In this document: positions 30,423 to 32,744 of the stretch, piece after piece
Layout: each line of letters begins with the position of its first letter
Position numbering within the stretch: position 1 is the first letter of the stretch
Origin: Moraxellaceae bacterium REDSEA-S32_B1
Lineage (GTDB): Bacteria > Pseudomonadota > Gammaproteobacteria > Pseudomonadales > Moraxellaceae
Reading direction: 5' to 3'
Length of the DNA: 32,744 nucleotides
Assembly (NCBI GenBank): GCA_001626925.1
Contig: LUOR01000067.1
Location: forward strand, 1 to 32,744
Program-made: the position numbers and the translations under genes
Notes under the pieces: generated by a model
The model's input: the letters and a program-made list of their open reading frames with translations, nothing else
What the model was told of the DNA's origin: nothing
Databases searched by the model: none

Positions 30423-32744
30423 AACCATTACGCCTTGAGCTCATCTTTGGTGCAAAAGACAGTCTATCCCCAGCACTACAGCACATGGTCGGTGGCAGCA
30501 AAGCCACCACCAAAGCCCTGACTGCCACCACCAAAGCCATTGCCAAGCTCGAAGTCGATCAAAAGAACATCGACAGCTATCGCAAACTACGCACAGCACT
30601 GGATGAAACCAGTCAAGAGATTGCGCAACAAAAAGACCTGATCGCAGACTACAAGCGTCAAGCCGACCTTGCACCGCTCACCAGTAAACAGACCAAAGAA
30701 CTCGAAAAAGCCGAGAAAGCACTCGATCGACTCAACGAAGGTTATGAGCGCAACTCAAAGAAGCTCATCAGCAACGTGCAACACATGCACCAAGCAGGCA
30801 TCAAGGTCGAATCACTGGCACAGGATGAATCCAATCTGAAGGACAAGATCCATCAGACCACCATGGCATACAACAAACAAAAGATTGCTGTCGATCGCAT
30901 CAACACAGCGCAGAAGCAATACCAACAAACCCAACAGCGCCTACAGACCATTCGAGGACATGCCACTACAGGATTAATGACTGCAGGTGTCGCCACCGCA
31001 GGCATGGGTGTCCCTGTTGTGCAAGCTGCCAATTTTGAAGACAGCATGCTTGGCATCGCAAAACAGCTCGACGGTGCACGAGATAGCTCAGGCAAGCTGA
31101 CCAAGACCTTTTATGACATGCGCAGTGAAATCCTTGCCATGGGACGTGAGTTGCCTGTATCCAATGATGAACTGGCCAGAATGACAAGCAACGGCTTAAA
31201 GATGGGAGTAGCTGAAAAGGAAGTCAAAGGATTCACTTTCGAAGTGGTTAAGATGGGTTCAGCATTCGAGTTACCCTATGAACAGCTTGCAGAAGATATG
31301 GGCAAGATCGCCAACTTGTACAAGCGACCGATCAGCCAAATCAGCGAGCTTGGAGATCGCATCAACTACCTTGATGACAATGCTCAATCAACAGGTGCAG
31401 GCATCATCGACTTTATGCAACGAGTCGGCGGTACAGCGTCGATGGTCAATATCACTGATATAAACACCGCAGCATTCGGTTCAACATTAGAAACATTGGG
31501 AGAGAAAGCTGAAACTGCAAGCACAGCGATGAATGCTGTGTTTTCAAGGCTTGGTGCTGCCAATGCGCAATCAAAGCCATTCAAATCCATGTTGAATGAA
31601 CTAGGGTTGGAAGCACATGAAGTTGGGAACATGATGCAAAGAGATGCTGTGGGTGGAATATACGCAGTCATGGATGCAATTTCCAAATTACCTAAAGAAT
31701 CCACGATGGAAAAGTATTGGGTACCTGCACAGATGGGGAAAAATGGTAAGGTACTTAAAGCAGGATATTTTGCTGAACAGGCAACCACAACTCAAATTCA
31801 GGCGGTGGCAGAGCTATTTGGTGCAGAGCACTGGGACACGTTCTCTAAACTTATGCAAAATAGAGCTGAACTAGAGAGGCAGATTGCCCTTGCCAACAGT
31901 AGTGCTGCAAAAGGTTCAATGACCCGAGAGCATCTCGCTCGCATGCAGAACGCATCTGCAAAATATGCGTTATTTAAAAATTCCCTTTCTGAGCTTGCCA
32001 TAACCGCAGGTACGATGTTACTGCCAACATTGAACGCCATGATGGCAAAAGGTGCAGGCTTAGTATCTATGGTCACCGACTGGGCAAACGCCAACCCAGT
32101 CCTCGCCAGTACCCTGACCAAAGTCATCGCAGGTGGCATCCTATTACTCGGTGGCATCTCCGCACTGGCACTCGGCATCACCACACTGCTTGCACCCCTA
32201 GCATTTCTCAAGATGAGCATCAGCGCACTCGGTGGTGGCTTTGGCTTGTTCTCAAAGTTGGCGATGGGTGGCATCAGTACCATCAAGATGATTGGTACTG
32301 TATTTATGACGGTTGGACGCATGATGCTTGCCAACCCAATACTACTGGCGATCACAGCGATCGCAGTCGCCGCATACCTCATTTACAAAAATTGGGAACC
32401 GATCAAAGGATTCTTTGTCGGCGTTTGGAATAGCGTCGTATCCGCATTTCAGACAGGCATCGACTGGATCAAAAACATTATTCGATCAGTCGATAGCGTC
32501 TTTGCAAACAATCCGATTTTGACGTTCCTATTCCCCTTGATTGGTATTCCCCGCATCATCATCGCCAACTGGTCAAGCATCAGTGCATTTTTTAGTACCA
32601 TTTGGACAGCGATCAGCACTGCCACCAGCACCGCAGTCAGTGCCGTTTGGAGCTATGTCACAGACAAGTTTAATGGGATTCGCAACTTTCTCAGCACATG
32701 CATGGATATTATCAAAGGCATCGTATCCACGGCATGGACAGGGC
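30419..32744 (+). CDS. T: Tail tape measure protein, 3' end missing (P2 gpT family)
   Basis: Sets tail length and is ejected with the DNA. The frame is open from the ATG at 30419 to the window end, 775 residues so far (P2 gpT about 815), so little is missing if lengths match. Start MKPLRLELIFGAKDSLSPALQ is followed by a long coiled-coil-rich stretch (about 40-185), the TMP core with ANFEDSMLGIAKQLDG, and hydrophobic segments at about 569-597, 615-655 and 697-715. Codons in about 31180-31990 (AGA, AGG, ATA, GGG, CTA) differ from the C-ending codons on both sides, suggesting a recombined module. Confidence 0.93.
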   Translation, partial: MKPLRLELIFGAKDSLSPALQHMVGGSKATTKALTATTKAIAKLEVDQKNIDSYRKLRTALDETSQEIAQQKDLIADYKRQADLAPLTSKQTKELEKAEKALDRLNEGYERNSKKLISNVQHMHQAGIKVESLAQDESNLKDKIHQTTMAYNKQKIAVDRINTAQKQYQQTQQRLQTIRGHATTGLMTAGVATAGMGVPVVQAANFEDSMLGIAKQLDGARDSSGKLTKTFYDMRSEILAMGRELPVSNDELARMTSNGLKMGVAEKEVKGFTFEVVKMGSAFELPYEQLAEDMGKIANLYKRPISQISELGDRINYLDDNAQSTGAGIIDFMQRVGGTASMVNITDINTAAFGSTLETLGEKAETASTAMNAVFSRLGAANAQSKPFKSMLNELGLEAHEVGNMMQRDAVGGIYAVMDAISKLPKESTMEKYWVPAQMGKNGKVLKAGYFAEQATTTQIQAVAELFGAEHWDTFSKLMQNRAELERQIALANSSAAKGSMTREHLARMQNASAKYALFKNSLSELAITAGTMLLPTLNAMMAKGAGLVSMVTDWANANPVLASTLTKVIAGGILLLGGISALALGITTLLAPLAFLKMSISALGGGFGLFSKLAMGGISTIKMIGTVFMTVGRMMLANPILLAITAIAVAAYLIYKNWEPIKGFFVGVWNSVVSAFQTGIDWIKNIIRSVDSVFANNPILTFLFPLIGIPRIIIANWSSISAFFSTIWTAISTATSTAVSAVWSYVTDKFNGIRNFLSTCMDIIKGIVSTAWTG

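Larger units (their letters stand above)
10255..32744. mobile_element. P2-like prophage, left part (runs off the window)
   Basis: From the tRNA-Arg 3' end to the window end, every protein gene that can be assigned matches a P2 late gene in P2 order and orientation (QP leftward; ONML X lysis RS, VWJI H, FI FII E T rightward). Three repeats of one palindrome mark the late promoters. No integrase, repressor, replication or late-activator gene is seen, so the right part must lie beyond 32744. The exact left boundary is inferred from the tRNA, since the duplicated core at the right end is not visible. Confidence 0.9.

Noticed and set aside
31798..32382. 194-codon antisense frame inside the tape measure gene
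   Set aside because: It is opposite a continuous coding frame of T and shows no recognisable domain or ribosome binding site.

Overview
The window looks like a stretch of an Acinetobacter (low-GC gammaproteobacterial) chromosome followed by the first part of a P2-like prophage. The host call rests on the gene content and order: aroQ-accB-accC, tusDCB-tusE, fumC, and pyrB next to a non-catalytic dihydroorotase-like gene (the pyrB-pyrC' pair known from Pseudomonas and relatives), with AT-leaning codon use. No 16S or other species marker is present, so the species is not settled.

Host part (1-10254). An intact IS5-family insertion sequence occupies 1-840, with 19-bp terminal inverted repeats and one DDE transposase. 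On the minus strand follow aroQ-accB-accC (3-dehydroquinase and two acetyl-CoA carboxylase subunits) and tusD-tusC-tusB-tusE (sulfur relay for tRNA 2-thiouridine). On the plus strand are a GalE-like short-chain dehydrogenase lacking the catalytic lysine, fumC, pyrB, the pyrC' pseudo-dihydroorotase, and a tRNA-Arg(CCG) that is the probable phage attachment gene.

Junction (10255-11033). About 780 bp without a gene. It is very AT-rich and contains a roughly 285-bp inverted-repeat structure studded with GTAATA motifs. A GC-rich patch that could be the phage cos site comes next, then a bidirectional terminator. I read this as attL plus cos.

Prophage (11034 to the window end). Gene order is that of P2 late genes: Q and P leftward, then rightward O N M L, two small orphan genes, X, two holin-like proteins, endolysin, R S | V W J I, two tail-fibre/tailspike genes | FI FII E(E') T. 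T runs off the window. Integrase, repressor, replication genes, U, D and the late activator are not seen and should lie further right. The expected -1 frameshift signal for E+E' is present.

The most interesting signal is regulatory. A nearly invariant 23-bp palindrome (GTTGTA-N11-TACAAC) sits upstream of O, V and FI and nowhere else that I found. A degenerate second copy lies 32 bp (three helical turns) upstream of the FI copy. These are almost certainly the late-promoter activator sites (Ogr/Delta type), but the spacing is one base longer than the P2 consensus as I recall it. In addition, the first gene of each of the four late transcription units (P, O, V, FI) has an inverted repeat at or just before its start codon and a poor Shine-Dalgarno sequence. 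This suggests a shared layer of late-operon control in addition to the activator.
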